NCBI RefSeq assembly: GCF_905475395.1
Contig: NC_058342.1
Span: 33,500,140-33,564,139, forward strand
Source: Chrysoperla carnea
Taxonomy: Eukaryota > Arthropoda > Insecta > Neuroptera > Chrysopidae
DNA: 64,000 nt
Direction: 5' to 3'
Part shown: one piece after another, positions 22,326 through 34,452 of the stretch
How the letters are laid out: each line of letters starts with the position of its first letter
Position numbering within the stretch: the first letter of the stretch is position 1
The notes under the pieces: generated by a model
The model's database searches: none
What the model saw: the letters and a program-made list of their open reading frames with translations, nothing else
What the model was told of the DNA's origin: nothing
Position numbers and translations under genes: made by a program

Positions 22326-24720
22326 TTATTTTCGTTAAACTCTTAAAATTTGTTTTGTTACCTTATTTAACTTTTATATAGAAACTAGCTGTACTTTGTC
22401 ACGCTACGCTGTGCCACATAGTTTAGTGTAGGATGGCGAGTTTTCCCTTCGCTTCCAATAATAGATGGCGCAGTTGGTGGTACACAGCTGGCCGTTAAGA
22501 AAACTGTTTTCTCGCGATCGTGGGTATGTTATTGACAAAGAATAATAACATAATGTAAATTATATAAAATTTTATAAGCCTCGATAAATGAGTTCACAAC
22601 TTTTAAAAGACTGAATTGATTTTAACGGAAAAAGTGGCTCAGAAGCGAAAAAAATTTAAAAACTTGAAGAAGAAAATGAAATAATTGGGTTTGAAGACTA
22701 ATAATATCAAACCGGATATGATTAAAAAAATTTTTGTGAAATAAAAGGTATTTTTGCATCTAAATAGTCTTTTGAATCAATTTTGAGCATAAAAATCCTT
22801 TCATTGTATTTTGTCCGGAAATTTGGTATAAATACTTCACTTTGCATTGGTCGACCAATATGTTGGCTTAGAAATTCAACGAATATTCGTCGCTATAGCT
22901 GATTCGGCTCGTTATAACCGATTCGTCAGCATAACCGATGTCGTTATAACAGTTTTAACTGTAGTTAAAAATATAAATTAAATTAACCTACATACAAAAT
23001 GCAACAACAGTTGTTTATACATTTTAATATTCAACAGGTTACGAACCCCTATGTATAGCTGCTACTTGATAATTATCGGGAAAAAGGTTTAACACATCAA
23101 ACTACATAATATGAAAATCACCCCTAGATATCTAATAAATTTAATTAATATTATCGAAAATTAAATATCGTTATTACAGGTTGTCACGGTCCTTTCACAC
23201 ATTCAAAGTTACTCAAAAGTCTCTCCGATTTTGAACCGAAATTTTTGATTTTCGAAATGTGCACTGAAAAAAAATTAAAATAATGACAAGTTCATCCCGA
23301 AGTTGGTCGTTTCATATTGAAATACAGTAAAAATACTTTCAAACAATTGTCTAACGATTGGAACAAGTACAGCTAAATATTTGTATTTACAATAGAATTG
23401 AATTTAAAATATGAATTCATTGATACAAAATCATTGAAGTTAAATAAACAAAATCAATACTTCTATGAAAGGGATTGATTTTAAATTTAAAGTCATGCAT
23501 TTTATTGATGGAAAATAAAATTGTACTTAGTTGGAATATATAATCGTGTAAAATTAAAAGAAAATTTTTTTGCGTTTGCTTTAAATAGAGTATTTGGTTA
23601 TTATGATCGTATATCTATCATGTCTAGTCCATATGTGATTGAGCCAACTTCATGAGGATTGTTGTAACCAGTTAACAGAGAGTTTGAAATAAAAATATTG
23701 ATCATTTTTATAAGATTTACCATATGTTTTGGTATGAACAAGCATCGATAGCGCAATTAGTTAAGCTGTAGACTTAGGACACTAAAATCAATAGTAGCCA
23801 ATAGAATTCTCCATATTACCTATAAAAATTTAAAACTAGACTAGATACCATGACAAAATTTGAAAGTGAAATTAATATTGATTAAAAAACGAAGAAGTTA
23901 TAAGCAATCAAAGATTGCATTCAAAGGTTGTCCATCTCCTTTTAACAAAACAAAGTTATATATGTAATCTCTACGGCGATACACACGTATGACGTCACTA
24001 GTGGGTATCTTCCTTTGATGAGAAATGCATACTAGTAAAGATTTTTAAAAATCAACTTAACTTTTCTATCCGTGAAGTGAAAATTTTTGATCTGAAGTGA
24101 TAAACAAAATTTTTTCCGATATCCTATTAATAGATAAGTTTCAGAGCAAAAGAATATTCGTTTCTTTAAAACTGATACAGGAGGATTTGACAGTAGAAGG
24201 GGGCCCATTTTTATCTTTGGAACACATCTAAATCGACCGCAGATACGCCACTGATTCATACCTAGATTTATAAATAGATATCGGATAGTGGAAAATCACC
24301 TGTTGTTTGTAATAAGTGGGCCCCCCGGTACAAATATCAGCACGTACATATAGACATAGTCTATTATGATGTTTTTCCCTTCATGTATAAACGTTATGTA
24401 TATATAATTTTCCCTACGTATCGATTAACGTTACAACAGATTCAGTTGCGCAGGTCAAAACCCATCTGTGAATTTTGTTGATAAGATATCTGAATCAGTG
24501 GTACTCTCATTAATTTATGGAAAGTCATTCGAACGGGATACAATTTTCCAATCAAATTGAAATTTTCCGAAAAACAAATTTTAATATTTGAAATTATTTA
24601 TTATCAAAACAAGTGAATATTTTTTATTAACGAAACAGGTTTGTTGGAAAAATAAATAAATATAACCACTTTTCTTTTTAATAATTAAACCGGTTTCAAA
24701 ATTGATGGATTTTTTTTTTT
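22326..24720. other. Intergenic upstream of the prohormone-like gene
   Basis: No gene seen. 22383-22500 resembles a degraded repeat end (ACTAGCTG...). 22870-22980 carries ATAACCGATGTCGTTATAAC-type mariner-like sequence also seen at 5.1 and 57.7 kb. Around 23750-23800 there is a weak tRNA-like A-box stretch. Confidence 0.4.
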
Positions 24721-24781
24721 TTTTTTATATATAGAGTCTATTCTGTGTAAAAAAAGGTGAATTTGTTTTTCATTGATAAGG

Positions 24782-27700
24782 ATGGCCCATAGACGGCCGA
24801 TATCGTTATTGATTTCGCTGTTATTTTTGGCAATTGTAGCAACGAAATCGTGCGCAAATGCCCAAGAGAATAATAATGAATTGTTAAAAGATGCATTAGA
24901 AATGATTTATCGCCGTCAAAATAGTATCGAGAATAATCCACAACCAGATGAAACGGTTTTCTTGAAGATGAAACCACAAGCTGTACAAGCGCATAATTAT
25001 GGCGGAATTCCATATATGGATGCTGACGAGGAACAGCAACGAAATGATCCAATTGACTTTGAACAATATCGACACATGATGGATTCTTCGTCTGCGACAG
25101 GTAATTTTTTTTATTATACTTTTATGGATGTGCGAGCCCAACGTTGGATAAAAGGCTTAATTTTTTTTCTATATGAATTTGGGCTAAATCTAAATCAAGG
25201 GGGGTTGCCAGATTATATTATAGAGATACGCAAGGATTGAATAATACTAAGGGATTTCAATAAAACTTTATAATTACATTTTTTTATTAACAAAGTTTAC
25301 AAAAATCACAAATAATTACTAGATCATCGGGCTTTTTATTACATTTTTTATCGTTCAAAGTTGGCTGAAAAAATGATGAATCATATAGGTTATCGTTTTC
25401 AATTGGATATTTCTATATTAAAAAATCTAGAGAGTGTGATAAAAAACTATCTAAAATATTTAGACAATCTTGTAGTTTATAATAATACCATCAAAATATA
25501 AGTTTGTCGATGATTTAACAACAAAATTTTTATTTAATTATGAGTTCATCGAAGATCCATCATTTGATGAACAGAGACGACTATAGTTAGTTTATTAATG
25601 ATTGAAGAGCGATATCTATATTATCAAATTTATAAACATCACTTGTACACAATATATTATATATTTTTGTAGTTGCATGGTATTGTAAAGCTAAAAATAA
25701 CACATTATTTGACTACAAAGCATGTATTTGGTTTATGTGTATATACCGTGCAATAAACCAAAACATGTTAAAAGTGTTACTATTGTTCATTTCATGTCAA
25801 GCAGAAAAGGTTTTGTTTTTCTTTATTTCTCTATACCTACTCCAAAGTTGATCCTAAGTATATTTAAGGCAGTTTAACTTTATAATAAAATTTTTACTGA
25901 GCAAAGTTCAGCTGCAAATTTTGAATTATTGAAAAACAATAGTCGCAAAAAAAAATTCTTAAATAATTGGCGAAAAATTTTTTGGCTTCGTGGAGCTCTT
26001 CTTATATTTATACTAAACAAGATCACGTCAAAAGGGTTCAAAATAAGATATCCAGTTGCGAATGCCAAAAAAAAAATAAAAAACCTTCTTTTCATAAAAT
26101 TTCAAACTTCAAAGTGATCTAAAATATATCTTATTCCTTCGTTTAATAATTGGGGAAAATACCAATGCATTTCGAGAAAAACGCGTTTAAAGTTTCAAAA
26201 GACGTTTACACTCAGATAATTTTTTTTTTTTTTGACGCGATTATCTTCGTGAATATTTATCGGATCAACTTGAAATTTTCAGAAAATATACTTAAATATA
26301 TGTATATTTCGAAAAATCGATTCTTGGAAAATTCTAACTGAAAATTAATCCTTCAATAATAAAAATCTCCTTATAAATTTTCATCACGCCTGTTTGTGTG
26401 ACGTATTTTATAAACCGATGCATATTACAAATAAATTTGTAGATTTGCTGACAAGTGACATGAAAATTTGATTTACAGATGATGAAATCACACTTCCATA
26501 TGAAGTATTCTACAATGATAATTCATCACCCACAGCCGATGATATGGAGCAGACACCAAAACCATCGAAACGTAAACATTCAGTGTTTCGTGAGCGCACA
26601 AACGATGGAGAAATCATTTATCCAAAATATAATGAAATACATACCGAAGTACCAATCCAAAATAACGACAACTTAGAAAATGAATTAGACTACATGAATT
26701 TACTACAAGAATACTGGCAACGATATCTGGCGCAGCGACAACATCATCGAGTACAACAATACGAAGATGCGACCCCAAGCAAACGAAATGGTCACCTTCG
26801 AATTCCCTACAATATTCATTCTGATAATATTGTAATGAAAAAACGTTTTCCAGTCGCAAAACGTTCATCAAACATACCGAAAAAAACTGATCCAAAAGTT
26901 GAACGTGATTTAAGTAATATTTTTGGTGGGGGAAGCAGTAGCAGTACCATTCAACCAGTTGATGAATCCAAAAAAACTAAAACACCCAAAAAAGTAACCA
27001 TCTCAAATAATAACAAAAAGAATCAGACAAAAACAAAATCTGATAATTTAAATATTAAAAAGAAGTCAATCGATTGGTCTAATTATTTCGGTATCGATAA
27101 GCGTAAGAAGAAATCCACACCACAAAATGAATGGATTATCGAACAATATAAAAATACTCTGAAACAAATTAATCATATTAACGATGAAACAACACATGAG
27201 CAAAAACAACGTCGTGATGATACAAAATTAGATGTCATTAAGGATAAATTACGTAATATCGAAGATATGATTATCGATGAAGCGTTAAAGTATACAGGAG
27301 CACATGAAGGTGCTGATATTGATTCGAAGGAAATTCAAGAAGTTAAGGATAAAGTGATGTCACGTTTAGCTGCTGTTTATAGTTTGGAGAAAATGCGACG
27401 TGCTTTGGGTGAATTTAAGAAAAGTATTGCTGAACAACGTCAGCAATTGAAAGCGAATCAATTGAATGGTGATTTTGAATTGTTGGAGACGGATGATTCT
27501 GATTCGAATTCTGAGAATCATGAGAACGATAGTACAACTACATCGGCTTCGTCAACCAGTAACGAGCATGTGAATCGAATACCGAATAAAAAGGATGTAT
27601 TGTTACATTCAAATCAGAATAAGGATAACAATATCATGAACCAACAATCAGGTTTCTAAAATTTTGTTAAAATAAACCCAAATCTAAACTAAGCACCGGT

Positions 27701-28903
27701 TCGTAAATAATTCGCCCCATTTATGAGTTTTTCAGTTCAATTCACCCAGTAAAATTAAAAATACTATTTCGAAATTTTAATTGTCCTCAGTGAATCTTGT
27801 CCTTAGCGGAATACGGAAATAAAAGAATTGAGGAATTGTCCATTGAGATGTCCGCCGTGTGTGAAGGCGTGGGTTTCAGTTCTACCCACCCTGTAAAATT
27901 TCCGAATGTTTAATTACTAAACGTATGCATGGCGCGGGAACTTTCCAGCGGGAAGTCCAGTTAAATCGTTCCGGATATATCTTCCGACAGTTTGGTGTGT
28001 CTATTGACAGCGATCATGCTTTATTCAAGGCACTGTCTCTTTTGTAGTATGGTCGCTGTCAATAGACACACGAAAATTGCCTTGTTATGTGATTGCTATA
28101 TAACACTGTTGTGTCGTTTTCTTTGTTTTATGCATAAGAACGTCTTACTTCATATATTTTTTATACTCTTCTTACTTCATATATTATAAATGGCTAACGG
28201 GATAGTTGTCAAACTGTATAGATACTACATTACAACAAAAACTGAACCAGTTTAAGATACGCAGACAAAATACGGTTAGAAAACTGCGTTCCTTCAAAGC
28301 GCTAAATCCTTTTTTTATCCATTTCAGATGAACATATCGAAGATTGTGATATTTTAGAAGTAATCCAAAGACAATGCAGCCATTTGGCAACAAAAGCTGG
28401 GGAGCAATTAGTTCAACCACTTTGTATGCTACATCAATTATGTACATTATGTGTAAGTTTCATAAAAAAAAAATCCACAAAGCTTTGGCGTATTTAGACG
28501 GGGATATAAGAAATGCCTCTGATTTTATCTTAAGAGGATTCAATAATAACAGCTCTGCCCTTCTGAATACGCCAATAGTACAAATCATTCCTAAACTAAT
28601 TTATATTTTAAATCGGTCCAGGGTATTGATGAATCGAACGATAGCCAACAGAATGTAATCGAGAATTCCGATTTAGGATGCTATTACATGTATGCAGCAG
28701 AAAGTGAACACGCATGCGCTGGTGAAACACAATGTCGACGTCGTGCAAATTACGCGTTGAATACATTACGTGATGTGCACACTCGACCAATTTTCACATC
28801 AGATATGTGCCCACATAATGCTGTTTGCATTGAGAATGTTTTGGAGACTGCAAAACGTCGATTATCATTTTCGCCGTACATCATGAGCCGACGTAATATT
28901 TAG
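24782..28903 (+). CDS. Secreted prohormone-like protein, unrecognised family
   Basis: Four exons: 24782-25100, 26479-27651, 28328-28452 and 28622-28903 (stop TAG); 632 aa with matching phases. Residues 1-27 form a signal peptide: basic start, the hydrophobic run ISLLISLLFLAIVA, and a likely cut after CANA. The middle is hydrophilic and dotted with basic cleavage sites. KKRFPVAKR is at 227-235, DLSNIFGG at 250-257, and KKK-SIDWSNYFGID-KRKKK at about 300-318, a segment bracketed by basic sites on both sides. A Lys/Glu-rich, probably helical region follows (about 330-440). The last two exons add ten cysteines in about 135 residues, suggesting a disulphide-bonded C-terminal domain. This looks like a neuropeptide or secreted precursor. 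I do not recognise the family. The exon 2 donor (GTTTCT) is weak; reading through it would end the protein two residues later at 27659. The T-rich tract and TATATATAG at 24713-24734 look like the 3' splice site of a 5' UTR intron. Confidence 0.75.
25228..25768 (+). repeat. Family A repeat in intron 1 of the prohormone-like gene
   Basis: Close to full length: starts ATACGCAAGGATTGAATAAT and ends CCGTGCAATAAACCAAAAC. It keeps the open frame F-Y-R-S-K-L-A-E-K-M-M-N-H-I-G-Y-R, then NLESVIKNYLKYLDNLVV, to a stop. Same strand as the gene. Confidence 0.8.
25769..26478 (+). other. Rest of intron 1, nothing recognised
   Basis: AT-rich intron sequence. Overlapping opposite-strand frames at 25880-26117 and the frame at 26150-26341 carry no recognisable domain. 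Confidence 0.5.
27995..28071 (+). other. Near-perfect 24-nt hairpin in intron 2
   Basis: Arm GTGTGTCTATTGACAGCGAT (27995 onward) pairs with its complement ending at 28071. One G-U-type mismatch occurs in about 23 pairs, around a loop of roughly 29 nt. Size and shape resemble a pre-miRNA. A tiny MITE remnant is equally possible. Confidence 0.6.
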
Positions 28904-30745
28904 ATTTAATTACGAAATTTTATTACCAAAAAAAAAAACAAAAACAGAACAAAAATTTAAACACAAATCTGAAAAAATGTATTAATTATTTATATTAGAT
29001 TATTTTATTTAAAAAAATATATATTTTATTGAAAAATGCAGAAACAAAGTTGTCTGGAAGAGATGTTTTGCTTCGCTGTAGTTAGTTCGGCGCCAGTCGG
29101 GTTCTCGTGGTCGATTTACGTCACTGAATTCACTCACATTTTAAATACATTTTTACCTCCTGAATCCGAACTTCGAGAATGGAACCTCGAAAACTCACAC
29201 AATAAACTTTTTTCGGGCATTGAAGAAAATCGAATTGTTTGAATGAATTAAAACTTCCAAAAATTTCTTGGCTTATTTAAAGCAAAAAATATATCTTATA
29301 AAACTTTTCTCAAACCTTTAGTTTTCGCTTGTAGGCTCGAAAAAATCGAATTTCCATCTTTGTGTATTTTTTCTGCGACAATTAAAGGTTTTGGAAAATT
29401 TTTACAAGAGAATTTTTTACAAGAGAGTTTTAAATAAGTCCATGAATCTGCGGGATTTTTTTTTATCCAAATAAATTGAATTTTCTCAAACATTTATTTT
29501 TTTTTTTGTGGAGAATACCGACGTTCCACCCTTGGATGAGGATTCAAGAGGCGAAAATACATAAAAAAATACTGGGTGAATTCGATGAATCTAAACCGGC
29601 CACTAGAACCCCTCTGGCGCCAGAACTAAATTGAGAGTGTAGGACCTAGATGCGTAGTTGTTACGAAAAACAAAGCAAATTGAAGGTCAAACTTCCAAAT
29701 TTTTTTAAAATACAGTAGGAAGGAGACACTAGGTGGATCCACGTATGAAAGATGCAACAAGATTTGTTTTAGATTCTTGCTTGGGGGTGTAAAAGTTAAA
29801 TCCTTGTTGCCAGTCTAAAATTCGTTAGCGGAGAAACTGCAGAGAAATATAGGCTAAGCTAAATGTGTTTTTTGTCTCAATTAATAATATGTAATCACCA
29901 AATTCGCTCGATCTATATTTTTCCATCCTTTTTTCCTAACGGCACGCAGTTTTTCTCTGGCAACCTGTGTTTTTTTATTCTTCTACACTTCTCAAATAAC
30001 AATCTCAATCGCATGGTAGAATTTTTCATATTTGGATTCCCTCCCCCCTAGCGCCCCTTACAGCATATCCTGGTGGATAAGCGATAGGTGGAAAGTATTT
30101 AAAAATATTTGTTTAAAAATGGCTTTTTTGTTTCTCGGCACAAGACTAGGGCCGAGAATTATTAAACATTTTTAAACTGAATTTGGAACTGCCTAAAATA
30201 ATTTGCCCAAACAGCAGTTTTCCTGAGAACCTTCGCGCTCTTCGTCCTCCTCCCACACGACACTTAAAAACGGTACTAATTTACAGTACTCGAAATTAAT
30301 TTTACCCGTCGACATGAGTATGAAAATCCATATTTCTATATCTCTCCTCTGTCCCTTATTCTCTCTGTCTAACACATCAGCGAACCAAAACAAATCCTTT
30401 ACTTTCTTCTATTATATCTATCTCACTCATACTATTAAGAGTGAGAGAAAAATATTTTTATTCAATTATTATAACTATTAAGTGTTAACAAAAAATATAA
30501 ATAAAACCCAAAAAAAAAACAAAAAAAAACAAAGATAAACTATTGATTATTATGTGAGATAAAAAAAGACAAAAAAAAAATTTATTATTAAACAATATGG
30601 ATTTCACATTCGGCGGATAAATTTCTGTCTCGAGTGATAAAAAAAATTATTTGTGTAAAAAAAAATATATATATATGTATAATAAATAAAAGACAATAAT
30701 AAAACCAAAAAAACATCGTTTGTTTTCCAAAATAAAAATTAAATC
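28904..30745. other. 3' flank and intergenic
   Basis: Begins with the 3' UTR of the prohormone-like gene. AATAAA-like signals occur only in very A-rich sequence (30490-30700). No other gene. Frames at 29036-29242, 29296-29493, 29863-30051 and 30193-30393 are unsupported. Confidence 0.4.
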
Positions 30746-31014
30746 AAGTGAAAAAAACAATTGACTGAGTTAATTGTTGAAATACCATGAATAGACAGTT
30801 TTGATTACTCTATCACATTACACACATACATACATGTCACACATACCTAACTAATATAATACATACTATAAAATTTACGCTTAATTTGCGCCCTCACGGC
30901 TAAACATTGATGTTTACGAAAAATGTTTCAAACAAAAGTTGGTTATTTTTTTGTAAGGAATATTTTTTACACTTAAACTTTTGTTATATCTCTAACAGTT
31001 TACAAGATTCTTGG

Positions 31015-31049
31015 GTTGGGTTAGGTTGGGTTGGGTTGGGTTGGGTTGA
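31015..31049 (+). repeat. TTGGG pentamer repeat
   Basis: About seven GGGTT units, one of them GGTTA, inside the family B copy where the other copies read GGATCCTACGAACCCAAGAC. It resembles TTAGG/TTGGG telomere-type repeats but is probably local slippage. Confidence 0.8.
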
Positions 31050-31150
31050 CCTTGACTTATGTTGGTCATTTTCGAACTCGACCTCATTTTGTATGTCCTT
31101 AGTACGGTGTTTCAGCTTGATATCTCTTTTCGTTTTTGAGTTATCGTGAT

Positions 31151-31567
31151 GACAGACGGATAGACGGACAGACGGACAGACGACAGACAACAGACGATAG
31201 ACCATAGACGACAGACGACATAAGACAGACGACAGACGACAGGCGATAGACGACAGACGACAGACGACAGACGACAGACGACAGACGACAGACGACAGAC
31301 GACAGACGACAGACGACAGACGACAGACGACAGACGACAGACGACAGACGACAGACGACAGACGACAGACGACAGACGACAGACGACAGACGACAGACGA
31401 CAGACGACAGACGACAGACGACAGACGACAGACGACAGACGACAGACGATAGACGACAGACGACAGACGACAGACGACAGACGATAGACGATAGACGATA
31501 GACGATAGACGATAGACGATAGACGATAGACGATAAACGACAGACGACAAACGACAGACAGGCAGTC
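31151..31567 (+). repeat. CGACAGA heptamer microsatellite
   Basis: Several dozen units of CGACAGA, with CGATAGA variants grouped near the 3' end and near the start. It explains the long minus-strand open frames of 188 and 142 residues, which are only translated V-C-R-L-S-S-type repeats: a 7-base unit yields a 7-residue repeat in every frame. Confidence 0.95.
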
Positions 31568-31693
31568 AAAAATGGACTAATTAGGTGATTCTATGAACAC
31601 CTATAAAATTTTCTTCATAGCATCATTATTTTTAAGCGTTATAAACTTGGGACTAAACGTAAACCTTGGTATATTTCATAAACATGGTATAAA

Positions 31694-32405
31694 AACGAGA
31701 GATGTCGTGGGACTCCCGGTTGGAACTATTTCCCTATCGAATCTTCGTATATTATAAATATAGTGCTTACTTTTTTACTCAAATTTGCTTTGACTTTTTT
31801 GCTGGTTTGAATGATTGATTATATACATATTATGTTCAATTTTGTAAGATCATTTTGTGCTTTTTTCTTCTGTCTATTTTTAAAATATTCAGTGTAGTCG
31901 ATTCGCTATTAAAAAAAAAAACTCCAAGAAAATGAAAAATATACAATAAGATAAAAATTATTTGAAAATACAGTGGCGTGCACAGAGATTTTAGACAGGG
32001 CAAGGCACAAATTTTTAAAAGCTACTATATAATCAAAAATACTGCATCTTGATTTTGGTTCATCGTCATGGTGAGTAAATAATGATGTAGGTATTTATAA
32101 CCACAAATATACAAAGATTGGCTGATGTTTAAAGATAAGAATTCAAATAATAGAAGTGAAAATATGGTGGTGTGAATATACGAATTATTTCCCAAAGGTG
32201 TGATACTTAAAGGAAGTTTCTAAGAGTTTTTCAGATTGATCGTGTTTTTGCGGTCGAAGAAAAGTTTTAAACATCGTTGTAACCGCATTTTATTCTATTT
32301 ATACGAAGGCACACACGTATATGACTATGAGTGCTCACATATAAACATTTAGGCAAGAATAGTTCGTGTCTTTGTCTGAAGGCACTCTACTACTTTTGCA
32401 CGTAT
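31694..32405. other. Intergenic, nothing recognised
   Basis: AT-rich; no gene or identifiable repeat. Confidence 0.4.
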
Positions 32406-32407
32406 AA

Positions 32408-33313
32408 ATTGTCATCTACACTAATATTATAAAGAGAAAAGATTTGATTTTTTGTTTATTTGCAATGAAAAAACTGAAAAATTACTGGACCGATTTTAAA
32501 ACTTCTTTCACCAAAATAAAGCTATACATTATCAGCGACTTACATAAGCTGTATTTTATTATTATATTTTCAAATTGGGGTTCTGCACCAAAAAATTAAG
32601 AACAAAAGGAAGTATAAGTGAGAACGAGGTAAATAAAAGCTATAACTCAGTAGTCTTTGTTTTTAAAGTTGGAATTGCCCAACGAATCGATCGAATTTCT
32701 GTTAGTTTTTAATTTAAAAAAAAAAAACAAAAATGTGGCTTAGCATGTACTTCCCTGTATCCTTCAAATGTTTTTGGATAATTTAGATTTAGATTAAATT
32801 TTTGGACGTTTTGTTTTGGGACATTTTGTACTCCACCCATCACGCATCTAATCAAGTAGATATTTTTTAGGATAAATGGTTGATCTTTCAATAATCACGA
32901 TGTAATCTGTATATCTTATATATTATTTTACTCAAACAAGTTTTTTTCTGTCCTAACCGTATCTTCCTTACTCCTTTATCAAATTCCATGATTCACCCCT
33001 CCATTTTCAAACTTATTATGTCTAGGTTTGACGAGAAATATACTCACGGTCTAAAAATGTACCGCTTAAGAAAAAATTTGAACAAAAAAATGTCATAAAT
33101 TTAAATAATGAGTTTATTTGGCAAACATGCTAGTTTTTACAAATGTTCTCCTAATACTCTAGACATGTTCTTCTAATACCAATTTAAAAACTTTTGAGTT
33201 TTATCACCACTTTTCTACGAAATTTGTTGTTTGTTGTTTTTAGCCACGCGTACAAGGTAGCCACAGGTTACGGTAACTACGGGAGCGAAATTCCGCACGG
33301 GTCGAACTAGTTT
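32408..33313 (+). mobile_element. Helitron-like non-autonomous element (tentative)
   Basis: The 5' part TCATCTACACTAATATTATA followed by AAGAGAAAAGATTTG and ACTGGACCGATTTTAAAA is a start shared by many insect Helitron-like or related dispersed repeats. The 3' part has GCGAAATTCCGCACGGGTCG and ends in CTAGT. A 5' TC and 3' CTAG(T) with no inverted repeats or target duplication fit Helitrons. No coding capacity is left, and the interior may be composite. Confidence 0.45.
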
Positions 33314-34450
33314 GATATATTAGCCATGTCATATAAAACACATACGATCATAAATTACTTCACATATCCTACGCAAGCACAGAAGCAGAACACACTTTAC
33401 ACAAAAGTATTTCATAAAAAGCAAGCAACGCTTTTTTTTTTTTTTGCTATTTGTTAAAAAGAATTCCAAGAATAAATATACATATTCTACGAATATTTCT
33501 CGCTATTCTTCTGCTTCCTAGTTTTGTTACCGGGTGTTCCAGTATAAATTTTACAAAATATTTTTAATAGGTATTATTATTTTTATTTCTTTTTGGCAGT
33601 CCGGCCAAAGTCCTTGAGAATTTATTAAAATACCACTTCTTTACAGCCGACTAAAATTTCTAAACCCATCCCAATGTAACTCAACCTAACATATAGTTAG
33701 ATAAAAAATATAGGCAATATATATTACATAATTTCAACTCGATTACTTTTTGCAGGAGAAAATAAAGTTGTGAGAGATTTTAATTATACTTTGTATGTTT
33801 TCAACCCTTCATTACTTCAGTGCAAAGGTTTTATTCAAACGCGAACACAAAATTCCTCGAAAACCAAGGTAAAGACATATCAAAAAATTGTATTCTTATT
33901 TTTCGTCTACGTTCATAAAGTTCATCAAAGTTAAAAATAAGGTACAAATAATGTCAACCACAAGTTTAAATTTCCTTGGCGCTCGTAATACTTTAATTAA
34001 AATTTAACCTTTCAAAAAAAATTCCTTATCTACCTGAACCGATAAGAAACAAGAAGTAAAAAAAAGGCAATTTGGCAAATTTGTCCTTTCCACCTACTAC
34101 AATAAAAACAACAATTTTTTTGTTTTCAAATTCTAGGTAATCACACAAATCAATGATATCTATCTGACGTCATAATCTTTTTGAATAAAGTGAGATCTCA
34201 CATGATAAAGGTGACAGACAAAGAGACAAGATGATTCCTGGTTGAACATATACATAATGTGGTTACTAGCACAAACACATTGTGTATTCCAGTTATCCAC
34301 CTCTATATACATGTTCATGTTTTCAACCCGAAAATTCTGTGCTTCCAGATTGCCCCCAAACTAAAAGATTTGAATTATTTTTTCACACATAAACATAAGA
34401 GCTTTGGAATTCAACATTTATATACTTTTTAAATTTTTTTTCTTTTTTAA
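33314..34450. other. Intergenic, nothing recognised
   Basis: AT-rich with a T homopolymer at 33431. No gene. ACTCAACCTAACATATAG at about 33675 resembles the AACCT tail of the non-LTR family. Confidence 0.4.
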
Positions 34451-34452
34451 AG

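Larger units (their letters stand above)
30748..31693 (+). repeat. Family B repeat with expanded internal array
   Basis: Starts AGTGAAAAAAACAATTGACTG and ends TATTTCATAAACATGGTATAAAA like other family B copies. Its GACAGACG segment has grown to about 415 bp, and the CCTACGAACCCAAGACCC block is replaced by TTGGG repeats. Confidence 0.85.

Noticed and set aside
24727..24735. TATA box for the prohormone-like gene
   Set aside because: The TATATATAG follows a long T tract and ends in AG, which fits a 3' splice site of a 5' UTR intron better.
28688..28790. Separate short genes at 28374-28658 and 28688-28903
   Set aside because: The + frame at 28622-28903 is exon 4 of the prohormone-like gene. The other frames are out of phase or antisense.
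30984..31569. Two long minus-strand open frames (188 and 142 residues)
   Set aside because: They are translations of the CGACAGA heptamer array plus family B sequence. A 7-base unit with no stop stays open in all frames.
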